A stretch of 9,594 nt of DNA, from contig DATFXK010000274.1 of the NCBI GenBank assembly GCA_035316005.1, positions 1-9,594 on the forward strand, in the 5' to 3' direction. Below, in pieces: positions 1-7,416 of the stretch (position 1 is the first letter of the stretch; the number at the start of each line of letters is the position of its first letter). The translations under genes were made by a program, and so were the position numbers. This DNA comes from JALZAA01 sp035316005. Lineage in GTDB: Bacteria > Actinomycetota > Acidimicrobiia > IMCC26256 > JACDBD01. The notes under the pieces were generated by a model. It made no database searches. It saw nothing but the letters and a program-made list of their open reading frames with translations, and was not told the DNA's origin.

Positions 1-8
1 GGTCGTCG

Positions 9-23
9 AGTGGCGCTGCCACT
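9..23 (-). terminator. small hairpin after the operon's last gene, possible weak terminator
   Basis: Seven bases beyond the epoxide hydrolase stop codon (minus strand) there is a perfect 6-base inverted repeat, AGTGGC and GCCACT, around a 3-base loop. It sits where an operon terminator would be expected. It has no T-run on the minus-strand 3' side and the stem is short, so it is not a convincing intrinsic terminator. It could be chance in GC-rich DNA, or the operon may continue past the left edge of the window. Confidence 0.2.
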
Positions 24-29
24 ACTGAG

Positions 30-1139
30 TCATCGCAGCGCCCGGAAGAAGGTCCGCAGGTCGTCGACGAACAGCTCGGGTTGCTCCATGGCGGCGAAGT
101 GACCGCCGCGCGGCATCTCGGCCCAATGGGTCACGTTGTACCTTCGCTCGACCCACGCCCGCGGGAGCCGAATGGGCTCCTTGGGATACCGCGCGATCCC
201 CGTGGGGACGCCGACGAACTCCGGCGTGCCCGGCTCGGAGCTCGTGTGCTGGAGCTCCCAGTACAGCCGAACCGATGACGTGATGGTCTGGGTCACCCAG
301 TACGTCATCACGTTCGTGATCAACTGATCTCTGGTGAACGCGTTCTCGGGGTGGCCGTCGCAATCGCTCCAGGTGCGGAACTTCTCGACGATCCACGCGA
401 GGAGCCCGGCCGGCGAGTCGTTGAGCGCCACGCCGAGTGTCTGCGGCTTGGTTCCCTGTTCCTGCGCGTAGCCGGATTCCTCCCGCCGGAAGTGGGCCAT
501 GGCCGCGAGATCCGCCATCTCGTCGTCGGTCAGGGGGACCTCCTCATCGGGACGGTCGGCGATCGGCATGTTGAGGTGGATCGCCGCGCAGTGCTCCACG
601 TCGACCGCGCCGATCCTCGTCGTGACTTGGGCTCCCCAGTCGCCGCCCTGGGCGACATAGCGCGCGTAGCCGAGGCGGTGCATCAGCTCGACGAACGCCC
701 GTGCGATGCGCCGCGGGTCCCAACCCTCCGTGCCCGCGGGCTCCGAGAATCCGTAGCCGGGCAGCGAGGGTGCGACCACGTGGAAGCCCTCTGCGGTCAG
801 CAACGGGATCACGTCGAGGAACTCGACGACCGAGCCGGGCCACCCGTGGGTGATCAGCAGCGGCAGGGCTTCCGCGTCTGGCGACCGGGCGTTGATGAAA
901 TGGATCGACTGGCCGTCGATCGTCGTGCGGAAGTGGGGGAGCTCGTTGAGCCGCGCCTCGGCCGCGCGCCAGTCGTAGTCGTCGCGCCAGTACGCCACGA
1001 GGTCGCGCAGATAGTCGGCCGGGAACCCGTACTCCCAGCCGGTGCCGTCGATCTGGTCGGGGAACCGCGTCCGTGTCAGACGGGAGCGCAGATCGTCGAG
1101 GACGGCGTCGTCGACACGGATCTCGAAGGGCTCGATCAC
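30..1139 (-). CDS. epoxide hydrolase (EHN domain plus alpha/beta-hydrolase fold)
   Basis: Predicted soluble microsomal-type epoxide hydrolase of 369 residues, which adds water to an epoxide to give a vicinal diol. The N-terminal EHN domain covers about residues 2-110 (it begins IEPFEIRV). An alpha/beta-hydrolase core follows, with the oxyanion-hole motif HGWPGS at 98-103, the nucleophile D167 in GGDWGA, a probable charge-relay E321 in YPKEP and the catalytic base H347 in GGHFAAME. The full D/E/H triad is present, so the enzyme looks active. The start chosen is GTG at 1139, which overlaps the P450 stop codon as GTGA and places the first residue just where family similarity begins. The frame stays open upstream to 1220, but that part lies inside the P450 gene. 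There is no clear ribosome site, so coupling to P450 translation is likely. It is the last gene seen in the operon. Family call is very secure; substrate unknown. Confidence 0.94.
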   Translation of the reverse strand: MIEPFEIRVDDAVLDDLRSRLTRTRFPDQIDGTGWEYGFPADYLRDLVAYWRDDYDWRAAEARLNELPHFRTTIDGQSIHFINARSPDAEALPLLITHGWPGSVVEFLDVIPLLTAEGFHVVAPSLPGYGFSEPAGTEGWDPRRIARAFVELMHRLGYARYVAQGGDWGAQVTTRIGAVDVEHCAAIHLNMPIADRPDEEVPLTDDEMADLAAMAHFRREESGYAQEQGTKPQTLGVALNDSPAGLLAWIVEKFRTWSDCDGHPENAFTRDQLITNVMTYWVTQTITSSVRLYWELQHTSSEPGTPEFVGVPTGIARYPKEPIRLPRAWVERRYNVTHWAEMPRGGHFAAMEQPELFVDDLRTFFRALR

Positions 1140-2335
1140 CGGACGACGACGGGCAGCGTCTCCCATCCCCGAACCGTGGACGTCGGTGCGAGTCTGGCGT
1201 TCCCGGAGTCGACCTCCCACTCCGGGAACCAGTTGAGCACCTCGTCCAGCGCGACGCGGCCTTCGACGCGGGCGAGTGCGGCGCCCAGGCAGAAGTGGAT
1301 GCCGTAGCCGAAGCTGAGGTGCTGCACGTTCTCGCGGTGGATGTCGAAGCGGTCGCCGGCAGGATTGCGACGGTCGTCGCGATTGGCCGAGCCGACGAGG
1401 AACATCATTACGCTGCCTTCCGGCACCGTCCGCCCGTAGTGCTCGACGTCCCGGCTCACGTACCGGGCGACGTGTGGCGCCGGCGGCTCGTACCGGAGGA
1501 GCTCTTCGATCGCGTTCGGGATGAGTGAGCGGTTCTCGACGAGCACCCGGCGCTGGTCCGGGTGGTCGGCGAGCACCTTTCCCGCCCAGCCGATGAGCCG
1601 GGTCGTCGTCTCGTTGCCCGCTCCGGCCACGACGTTGATGTACGTGAGCACCTCGTCGCGGGTGAGCCGCCGGATCTCCCCGGTCTCGTCCTCGAACTGG
1701 GCGTGCAGTAGCTCCGTCATGAGGTCGTCCGAAGGATGCGCGGCGCGCCAGTCGACATAGTCGGCGAAGGCCTCGCCGGTCACGAACCGATCCTGTGTGG
1801 GCTTCATGGGCTGGCCGGGCCGGGTCCGCAGGTCGGAGTCGACCCGGTCGCGGATCGCCTCTTGGTCCTGCTCGGGGATCCCGAGCAGCATGCCGATCAC
1901 GCGCATCGGCATCTGCGCACCCAGATCACGGACGAAGTCGAAGCGCCCCGTGCCCACGAGCGGATTGAGGCTCCGGGCACAGAAGTCGCGTATCTGCGGC
2001 TCGAGCGCGTTCATCTTCTTCGGGGTGAACACCCTCGCGAGCAGGCTGCGGTGCACGGTGTGGACCGGCGGGTCCTCGAAGATGAGCACGCCCGGCGGCA
2101 TCTCGATGCCGGAGTTGATCAGCTCGAGCACGGCGCCTCGTCCGGAGATGTAGGTCTCCCGGTCGACGAGACCACGCTCGACGTCGTCGAACCGGCTGAG
2201 GGCGTAGAAGTCGTGCTCGTCGTTGCGGTACAGCGGCGCCTCCTCACGGAGCCGCCGGAACACCGGGTACGGATCGGCGTTGATCCGGACGTCGTACGGG
2301 TCGTAGTAGACGCCGGTCTCGGTTTTCGTCTCCAT
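1136..2335 (-). CDS. cytochrome P450 (complete)
   Basis: Soluble bacterial class I type cytochrome P450 of 399 residues, a normal length. It is a heme monooxygenase using O2 and electrons from a ferredoxin system. Visible motifs are EDPPVHTVHR at about 87-96 (C-helix heme-propionate region), the I-helix A239-G-N-E-T243 oxygen-activation motif, ExxR at E278-R281, and the heme-binding loop FGYGIHFCLG with thiolate ligand C349. All key residues are intact. The ATG start has a good ribosome site, GAGGT, 5 bases upstream. The gene lies 21 bases after the D-aminoacylase-like gene and overlaps the epoxide hydrolase by 4 bases. This tight coupling suggests an epoxidation or hydroxylation step feeding the hydrolase (inference). 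The CYP family cannot be fixed by eye. No ferredoxin or reductase gene is adjacent within the window. Confidence 0.97.
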   Translation of the reverse strand: METKTETGVYYDPYDVRINADPYPVFRRLREEAPLYRNDEHDFYALSRFDDVERGLVDRETYISGRGAVLELINSGIEMPPGVLIFEDPPVHTVHRSLLARVFTPKKMNALEPQIRDFCARSLNPLVGTGRFDFVRDLGAQMPMRVIGMLLGIPEQDQEAIRDRVDSDLRTRPGQPMKPTQDRFVTGEAFADYVDWRAAHPSDDLMTELLHAQFEDETGEIRRLTRDEVLTYINVVAGAGNETTTRLIGWAGKVLADHPDQRRVLVENRSLIPNAIEELLRYEPPAPHVARYVSRDVEHYGRTVPEGSVMMFLVGSANRDDRRNPAGDRFDIHRENVQHLSFGYGIHFCLGAALARVEGRVALDEVLNWFPEWEVDSGNARLAPTSTVRGWETLPVVVR

Positions 2336-2356
2336 GGCAGACCTCGGTATCGCTCG

Positions 2357-4006
2357 TCAGCCGGTTTCGGGCCGGGTGCCGGGTCGGACGGCGGTGGAGT
2401 CCAACTGCTCACCGTCGAGTCGGATCGTCGTGCCGTTCACGAGCACGTGGCGTACGCCGCTCGGCTCCTCGGCCGTCAACCGCTCCCCGTCGGCCGGGAA
2501 GTCGCGTACGCGCCGCAGCGGTCCGGTTCCCACGGTGCCGGGGTCGAACACGCACACGTCGGCCCAGTTCCCCTCACGCAGGTATCCGCGGCCCACGAAG
2601 CCGAAGATGTCGGCCGGCTCCCCGGTCAGCTTGCGCACCGCCTGCTCGAGCGGCATCACCCGTCGCTCGCGTACCCACGTGCCAAGCAGGTCAGTCGGGA
2701 GGGGCGCGTCGCAGAGTTGGTCGACGTGGGCGCCGGCGTCGGACAGGCCGAGGACCACGTGCTCGTGCGTGAGGAGCTTGCCGACCTCCGCGACGTCGTC
2801 GTTGGCGATGTAAGCGCGGAAGCGGGTCGCGAGGTCCTCGCCGACGGCCAACTCACACATCACGTCGAGCGGGGCACAGCCACGCTCCTGGGCGAGATCG
2901 GTCACCCGCCGCCCCACCAGATCCGGATACCGCTCCGACTCCGACACCTCGAAGCTCTCCCAGCGCGGCTTCATGTGGGAGTGCTCGAGGTCCGCTGCCG
3001 CGAGCGCCCGCCAGGCCGGGTCGCGATACGCCGCCAGGCGCACCGAGCGGCTCACCTTCAGCAGCTCGCCGAACACGTCGCCCGTGTTCAGGCTGTACGC
3101 GTCGGCCATCGTGAACTGCATCGTGAGCGGGCGCGGCGTGACCTGGGGCCACACGTTCACGCCGCGCGCGAGGCCTCGCTCGTGCAGCTCGAGTGGCTCC
3201 AGGTGTCTGCCTCCCGGCGCGGCGAACAGCGGATACATGAACGGGCGCCCCACACTCGGCTGCCACTCGTACATGTCGGCGTAGCTCACCTGGCCCGGCG
3301 TCATGAGGACGACGCCCTTGCCGGTCTCACCCGCGGCCCGGAACAGCGCCCGGTTCTCGTCGTTCTCGGCGTAGCGGCTCGGCACCGGCTTCCCGTCGAT
3401 GCCGCGGTGCGCGAACGAGTAGCTGGTCGAGAATCCGGCGGCACCGGCCTCGATCCCTTCGCGCACGAGCACGCACATGCGCTCGATCTCGTCGGTCGTC
3501 GCGGCGCGCTCGTAGGCGGCGTCGCCCATGACGTAGAGCCGTAGCGCCGAATGGCCGATGTACGCCGTGAAGTTGAGGAGCGTCCCACGCCGTCGGACGG
3601 ACTCGAGGTACTCGGGGAACGTCTCGAAATCCCACACGATACCGTCCGACAGGGTTGCCGGGTTCATGTCCTCGACGTTCTCGAGCGTGTGCACGATCAC
3701 GTTGTGGTGCTCCGGTCGGGCCGGCGCGATCGCGAAGCCGCAGTTCCCTGCGACCACCGTGGTCACGCCGTGGTACGACGACGGCCGTAGCCCGGGATCC
3801 CAGAAGACCTGCGCGTCGTAGTGCGTGTGGATGTCGATGAAGCCCGGTGCGACGACGCAGTCCGAGGCGTCGAGCTCGCGGTCGCCGCGGAGGTCGGGTC
3901 GGATCTCCGTGACTACCCCACCGGCGATCGCGACGTCGGCGGCGCGGCCGGGCGCGCCGCTCCCGTCGACGACGATGCCGCCGCGGATGACGATGTCAGC
4001 CGGCAC
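2357..4006 (-). CDS. D-aminoacylase-like amidohydrolase (amidohydrolase family 3 type)
   Basis: Amidohydrolase-superfamily protein of 549 residues, resembling N-acyl-D-amino-acid deacylases. A small N-terminal beta-domain (DIVIRGGIVVDGSG) precedes a TIM barrel with the HxH metal motif GFIDIHTHYD (H60, H62), the family cysteine in AGNCGF (C89) and the catalytic aspartate in GLSDAGAH (D423). The C-terminal composite beta-domain is recognisable in REGNWADVCVFDP. The two later metal histidines of characterised D-aminoacylases are not evident: the corresponding stretches read VVLMTPGQVSY and VNVWPQVTPRPL. True deacylase activity is therefore uncertain, and the enzyme may hydrolyse another amide, lactone or cyclic substrate. 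The start is GTG at 4006, overlapping the VOC gene by 11 bases. An AGGAG lies about 10 bases upstream, inside the VOC coding end. Annotation tools often call such proteins simply amidohydrolase. Confidence 0.9.
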   Translation of the reverse strand: MPADIVIRGGIVVDGSGAPGRAADVAIAGGVVTEIRPDLRGDRELDASDCVVAPGFIDIHTHYDAQVFWDPGLRPSSYHGVTTVVAGNCGFAIAPARPEHHNVIVHTLENVEDMNPATLSDGIVWDFETFPEYLESVRRRGTLLNFTAYIGHSALRLYVMGDAAYERAATTDEIERMCVLVREGIEAGAAGFSTSYSFAHRGIDGKPVPSRYAENDENRALFRAAGETGKGVVLMTPGQVSYADMYEWQPSVGRPFMYPLFAAPGGRHLEPLELHERGLARGVNVWPQVTPRPLTMQFTMADAYSLNTGDVFGELLKVSRSVRLAAYRDPAWRALAAADLEHSHMKPRWESFEVSESERYPDLVGRRVTDLAQERGCAPLDVMCELAVGEDLATRFRAYIANDDVAEVGKLLTHEHVVLGLSDAGAHVDQLCDAPLPTDLLGTWVRERRVMPLEQAVRKLTGEPADIFGFVGRGYLREGNWADVCVFDPGTVGTGPLRRVRDFPADGERLTAEEPSGVRHVLVNGTTIRLDGEQLDSTAVRPGTRPETG

Positions 4007-4436
4007 CCGACCCGCTCTCCTGATCCTCGGGCGGATAGATCATGAACTCGAGCAGGTTCCCGTCCGGGTCCCGCACGTACACGCTCGTTCCCTTGGCACG
4101 ACGGCCACCGTGGCGTTCCACCGGGCCCTCCTCGATCTCGGCGCCCGCCCGGCCGAAGAGCCCGTGCAGCGCTGCAGGCGTTCCGTCCCACACGAAGCAG
4201 AGATCACCGCACGGTGGCGTCGCCGCGGGTGCGCGCAGGCTGAAGCCCTCGCCCTGCCACGTTTCCGGGCGGTGCAGGTTGATCATCTGGTCGCCGACGT
4301 AAACGGACACGACGTGGGGATGCTCCGCGACTTCGAAACCCAGGGAGCGGTAGAAGGCGACCATCGCTTCGGTGCGCTGCATCGGCAGTGAGACATGGTC
4401 GAAGCCGCGAATCGATCCATCGTCTTCAGGAGGCAT
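3996..4436 (-). CDS. VOC / glyoxalase-like protein (STM3117-like)
   Basis: Small vicinal-oxygen-chelate protein of 146 residues with the two expected beta-alpha-beta-beta-beta modules. Visible landmarks are GFDHVSLPM (H14), AFYRSLGFEV, GDQMINLHRP (H55), CGDLCFVWD, EEGPVERHG and the C-terminal RDPDGNLLEF (E130). H14, H55 and E130 are probable metal ligands. The INLH...DLCF...EGPV...RDPDGNLIE pattern is that of the STM3117/GLOD5-like subgroup, usually annotated as glyoxalase or bleomycin-resistance family; few members have a known reaction. The start is ATG at 4436, 11 bases inside the end of the preceding amidohydrolase. The frame is open further upstream to 4592, but that portion overlaps the preceding gene and has no family similarity. 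There is no strong ribosome site, so coupling is likely. Its role in the pathway is not predictable beyond acting on a carbonyl or diol type intermediate. Confidence 0.9.
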   Translation of the reverse strand: MPPEDDGSIRGFDHVSLPMQRTEAMVAFYRSLGFEVAEHPHVVSVYVGDQMINLHRPETWQGEGFSLRAPAATPPCGDLCFVWDGTPAALHGLFGRAGAEIEEGPVERHGGRRAKGTSVYVRDPDGNLLEFMIYPPEDQESGSGAG

Positions 4437-5547
4437 CCGCGAACCCGTACAGCCGGGCGCAGTTGGTCGCAGTGATCTTCCGGCGGTCGGCCTCGGGCAG
4501 TGTGCCGAGCGTGTCGTCGATCGCCGCCCGCGAGTTCGGGAACGTGCTGTCGGTGTGGGGATAGTCCGACGCCCACATGCACGAGTCGGCACCGAGGAGC
4601 GGGATCAGCTGCGCGCCCAGTGCGTCCTCCTCGAAGGTCGCCATCACCTGGCGCCGGAACAGCTCGCTCGGAGCGGTCTGCGGCGCGCCCTCGATCTTGT
4701 CGCGGAGGTTCTCCCATTCCAGGTCCATGCGGGCCAGGAAGTAGGGCAGCCAGCCGACGCCCGACTCCGCCAGCACCAGGGTCAGGCCGGGATGCCGCTC
4801 GAGGGCGCCGGAGAACACCATGCTCGCCAGCGGCTCGTCGAGCTGCAACGGAAGCACGGTCGCGAAGGCGGCCGACTGCCACTTGCCGAACCGGTAGCTG
4901 AGACCCGACCAGCTCCCGCTCTTCAGGTGGAAGCTGATCGGCAGGCCGGTCTGCTCGGCGGTCGCCCAGAGCCGATCCCAGCCGGGATCGCCGAGGTCGA
5001 TCGCGAAGACGTCGATGATGGCCCCGCGGTGGCCGATGCCGGCACAGCGCTCGAGCTCGGCCGCGGCGGCCTCGGGGGAGTGACCGGGCAGGAACGCGAG
5101 CACGCACAACCGGTCGGTGGCGACGGCGTTGAAGACCTCGACCGCCCAGTCGTTCCAGGCCGCGTAGGCCGCGTTCTGGAGGTCGGGATCCTCGATCGGA
5201 AAGCCGAGTGCGAGCGGTCCGTAGATCACCGAGGCCGCGAGCCCGTCGCGGTCCATGTCCTCGAGGCGGAGCTTCGGGGTGCCGGCGCGGAAGCCGTCGT
5301 CCTCGATGCCGGCGCGACCGATGGCGCTCAGGCTCTTCGCCGCTTCGCTCGTCATCGACATCCCGCTACGGCCGATGACGCGGTCTTCGCAGACCCAGAC
5401 CGACTTGCCGTCGCGGTCGACGACCCGCGGGCCGCGTGCAGCCTGGGCCCGAGGCAGTCGGGACTCCCACACGTCGGGCGGTACCGCGTAGAGGTCCAGA
5501 TGGTCGTCGCAGGAGTAGACAGCCGTCTGCGCGCCGACGGCCGTCAT
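4426..5547 (-). CDS. amidohydrolase family 2 (ACMSD-like metal-dependent hydrolase/decarboxylase)
   Basis: Amidohydrolase-2 superfamily TIM-barrel protein of 373 residues. Members include aminocarboxymuconate-semialdehyde decarboxylase, resorcylate-type decarboxylases and ring-cleavage hydrolases. Visible markers are the N-terminal DDHLDLY (D15, H16, D18, in place of a classical HxH), ISFHLKSG (H207), FSGALERHPGLTLVLAESGVGWLPYFLARMD starting near residue 245 (shown by its family pattern of a hydrophobic strand followed by AESG, E261), and the barrel-end WASDYPHTD (D328, H331). These are the usual metal-site and active-site positions, so the protein should be catalytic, but decarboxylation and hydrolysis cannot be told apart. 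The start ATG at 5547 overlaps the SDR stop codon as ATGA, with only a weak AAGG about 10 bases upstream. It is the third gene of the operon. Confidence 0.92.
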   Translation of the reverse strand: MTAVGAQTAVYSCDDHLDLYAVPPDVWESRLPRAQAARGPRVVDRDGKSVWVCEDRVIGRSGMSMTSEAAKSLSAIGRAGIEDDGFRAGTPKLRLEDMDRDGLAASVIYGPLALGFPIEDPDLQNAAYAAWNDWAVEVFNAVATDRLCVLAFLPGHSPEAAAAELERCAGIGHRGAIIDVFAIDLGDPGWDRLWATAEQTGLPISFHLKSGSWSGLSYRFGKWQSAAFATVLPLQLDEPLASMVFSGALERHPGLTLVLAESGVGWLPYFLARMDLEWENLRDKIEGAPQTAPSELFRRQVMATFEEDALGAQLIPLLGADSCMWASDYPHTDSTFPNSRAAIDDTLGTLPEADRRKITATNCARLYGFADAS

Positions 5548-6332
5548 TCCGCGTCACCTTGCTTCGCCAAGAGCTCGCGCACATCTCCGGCGGGTGGACC
5601 GGCGGTTGTGCCGCCGTCGACCGGCATCACGATGCCGGTGATCTGCGCGGCGCGGTCGCTCGCCAGGAACACCACGGCGTTGGCCACATCGTTCGGTGAC
5701 GCGATCCGTTGCAGCGGTTGCATCCGGCGGACGATCGCGGATTGGTCGTACGTCGTATTGATCGCGGTGGGGATGTGGGCGGGAGCGACGCAGTTCACGC
5801 GGATGCCGTACTCCGCGAGGTCGATCGCGATGCATTTCGTGAAGTGGATCACCGCCGCCTTGGCAGCGCGGTAGACGACCATCCCCGCGCCGGCGTTGAT
5901 CCCACCGATCGAGGTGATGTTGACGATCACACCCCCGCCGTGCTCGGCCATGTGTCGACCGGCACGCTGACTTCCTGCCATCACGCCGAGCAGGTTCACG
6001 GCCATGCCCCGCTCGAAGTCGCGGAGGTCGTCCTTCAGGAAGCGGCGGTGGGTGCCGCCGATCCCGGCGTTGTTGACCATGATGTCCAGGCCGCCGAACT
6101 CCCCGACGGCGAAGTCGACCGCGTCCTGGACGTCGTCGGCGTCGGCGACGTCGGTCTGCTTGAAGGCGGCGTCGGCACCGAGCCCGGCGGTGACCTCCTT
6201 ACCCTGGTCGGCGTCGACGTCGGCGATGACGACCTTCGCGCCCTCTCGGACAGCGAGCTCGGCGATCCCGCTGCCGAGCCCACCGGCGCCACCGGTGACA
6301 ATCGCGACCTTCCCCGCGAGCTCCTGCGTCAC
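5544..6332 (-). CDS. short-chain dehydrogenase/reductase (classical SDR)
   Basis: Classical SDR oxidoreductase of 262 residues that interconverts an alcohol and a ketone with a nicotinamide cofactor. Motifs in order are the TGGAGGLG nucleotide-binding turn (T13-G20), an aspartate at the end of beta-2 (D38, in IADVDAD) that favours NAD(H) over NADP(H), the NNAG motif at 87-90, N113, the catalytic S141 (NITSIGG), and Y154-xxx-K158. The N-S-Y-K tetrad is complete. The C-terminal Rossmann strand ends in GIVMPVDGG, typical of this family. The chosen start is GTG at 6332, overlapping the aldo/keto reductase stop as GTGA and preceded by GAGGA a few bases upstream. The frame stays open far upstream to 6986, but that part is antiparallel reading of the neighbouring gene. 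Substrate unknown. Confidence 0.96.
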   Translation of the reverse strand: MTQELAGKVAIVTGGAGGLGSGIAELAVREGAKVVIADVDADQGKEVTAGLGADAAFKQTDVADADDVQDAVDFAVGEFGGLDIMVNNAGIGGTHRRFLKDDLRDFERGMAVNLLGVMAGSQRAGRHMAEHGGGVIVNITSIGGINAGAGMVVYRAAKAAVIHFTKCIAIDLAEYGIRVNCVAPAHIPTAINTTYDQSAIVRRMQPLQRIASPNDVANAVVFLASDRAAQITGIVMPVDGGTTAGPPAGDVRELLAKQGDAE

Positions 6333-7327
6333 ACTTCCTCGATCCAGAACTCCGGCGTCGTGTCGATGCCATGGCGTTCGAAGAGGGCGTCGATCTCGGC
6401 AAGGTCCTCGTCGCTGATCGACCAGCCGACGGCGCCGACGTTGTCCTCGACCTCGGCGACCGTGCGACAGCCGACGAGCGCGGTGCTGACAGCGGGATGC
6501 GAGATGGCCCAACGGAGCGCAACCTGAGGGAGGCTCTTGCCGTACTTCGCCGCGATGCTCTTCAGCTCTTCGACGGCGCGGACGTTGCGCGGGAACGTGT
6601 CCGGGCCGAACAGCGCCTCGAACATCTTGATCGAGCCCATCCGGCCCTGGCGGGCGCGCCAATCCTGGTCGCCGAAGTCCATGTCCTCGGTGAAGGTGCC
6701 GGTGAGCAGCCCGAAGCACAGCGATCCGTAGGCCATGAACCCGATGCCGTGCTCCTCGCAGTAGGGGAGGATCTCGCGCTGCATCCGCCGATCGAACATG
6801 TTCCACCCGTACTGGACCACGTCGATGCGCCGGACACGCATGCAAGCCTCGATCTCCTCGGGCGTGAAGTTCGAGACACCGACGAAGCGGACCTTGCCGT
6901 CGCGCACGATCTCGTCGAGCGCGTCCATGGTCTCCTCGAACGGTGTGAGCCGGTCGGGCCAGTGCACCAGATAGACGTCGACCCAATCGGTGCCGAGGTT
7001 CTTGAGGCTCTTGTCGATCGAGGCGAAGACGCGTTCGCGACTGCTGTCGCGCAGGTTCGGCTTGTCCCGGTAGTTCATGCCGAACTTCGTGACGACGACC
7101 GCCTCATCGCGCCGGCGGCCGAGGGCCTGCCCGAGCGCCCGCTCCGAAGCCCCCATGCCGTATCCCTCGGCGGTATCGAAGCAGTTGATGCCGAGGTCGA
7201 GGGCGCGGTCGACGGCGCGCGTGAACTCGGCTTCTTCGACGTGGCCGTAGCCGCCCGCGACCTCCCAGCAGCCGAACCCGATGGCCGAGACCTGGAGCCC
7301 GGTCCGGCCGAACGCTCGGTGTTCCAT
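6329..7327 (-). CDS. aldo/keto reductase
   Basis: NAD(P)H-dependent aldo/keto reductase of 332 residues, a (beta/alpha)8-barrel that reduces or oxidises carbonyl/alcohol pairs. The catalytic tetrad is visible as D51 and Y56 (FDTAEGYG), K81 (VVTKFG) and H122 (LVHWPD). Family landmarks GKVRFVGVSNF (about 144-154) and the C-terminal cofactor region (STALVGCRTVAEVEDNVGA, residues 281-299) are present. The length and the N-terminal LGRTGLxVSxIGFGCW-like stretch place it with the YajO/YghZ-type and AKR11-13-like bacterial enzymes rather than the short AKR5 group. It is the first gene of the operon, starting with ATG at 7327 with a strong ribosome site, GGAGGGGGAG, ending 6 bases upstream. It follows the divergent regulatory region and overlaps the SDR by 4 bases. 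Substrate not predictable. Confidence 0.96.
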   Translation of the reverse strand: MEHRAFGRTGLQVSAIGFGCWEVAGGYGHVEEAEFTRAVDRALDLGINCFDTAEGYGMGASERALGQALGRRRDEAVVVTKFGMNYRDKPNLRDSSRERVFASIDKSLKNLGTDWVDVYLVHWPDRLTPFEETMDALDEIVRDGKVRFVGVSNFTPEEIEACMRVRRIDVVQYGWNMFDRRMQREILPYCEEHGIGFMAYGSLCFGLLTGTFTEDMDFGDQDWRARQGRMGSIKMFEALFGPDTFPRNVRAVEELKSIAAKYGKSLPQVALRWAISHPAVSTALVGCRTVAEVEDNVGAVGWSISDEDLAEIDALFERHGIDTTPEFWIEEV

Positions 7328-7333
7328 CGTCGA

Positions 7334-7343
7334 CTCCCCCTCC
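7334..7343 (-). promoter_or_regulatory. strong ribosome binding site of the first operon gene
   Basis: On the minus strand this reads GGAGGGGGAG and ends 6 bases before the aldo/keto reductase ATG. It is the best Shine-Dalgarno match in the operon and supports this gene as the first translated one. Most downstream genes have weak sites and overlap their neighbours. Confidence 0.75.
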
Positions 7344-7366
7344 GGCGGCTCGGCCCCCGCGCCAGA

Positions 7367-7385
7367 AAACTAACGGTTGTGTCAC
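7367..7385 (+). promoter_or_regulatory. putative TetR operator, copy 1 (operon side)
   Basis: AAACTAACGGTTGTGTCAC is 18/19 identical to the copy at 7441-7459, differing only at 7378 (T here, A there). It lies 39 bases upstream of the aldo/keto reductase ATG and overlaps a possible minus-strand -10 element. Around its centre (7374/7375) only 5 of 11 base pairs are symmetric, so it is less palindromic than copy 2. The assignment to the neighbouring TetR protein is inference from position and repetition. Confidence 0.6.
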
Positions 7386-7416
7386 CAGACCGTAGCACCG
7401 GGCGTTCCGCCGGGCT

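Noticed and set aside
351..1307. A 318-codon open frame on the plus strand
   Set aside because: It is antisense to the epoxide hydrolase with its full catalytic triad, and it shows no domain or ribosome site.
1736..3544. A 602-codon open frame on the plus strand
   Set aside because: It lies antisense to the P450 and D-aminoacylase-like genes, is rich in H, R, V and E with no recognisable domain, and arises from GC-rich codon bias in the real genes on the other strand.
4372..5874. A 500-codon open frame on the plus strand
   Set aside because: It is antisense to the amidohydrolase-2 and SDR genes, whose motifs are intact; the plus-strand product has low-complexity composition and no family features.
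6333..6986. A 218-residue N-terminal extension of the SDR
   Set aside because: This part overlaps the aldo/keto reductase in another frame and has no similarity to any domain; the SDR fold begins right after the GTG at 6332.
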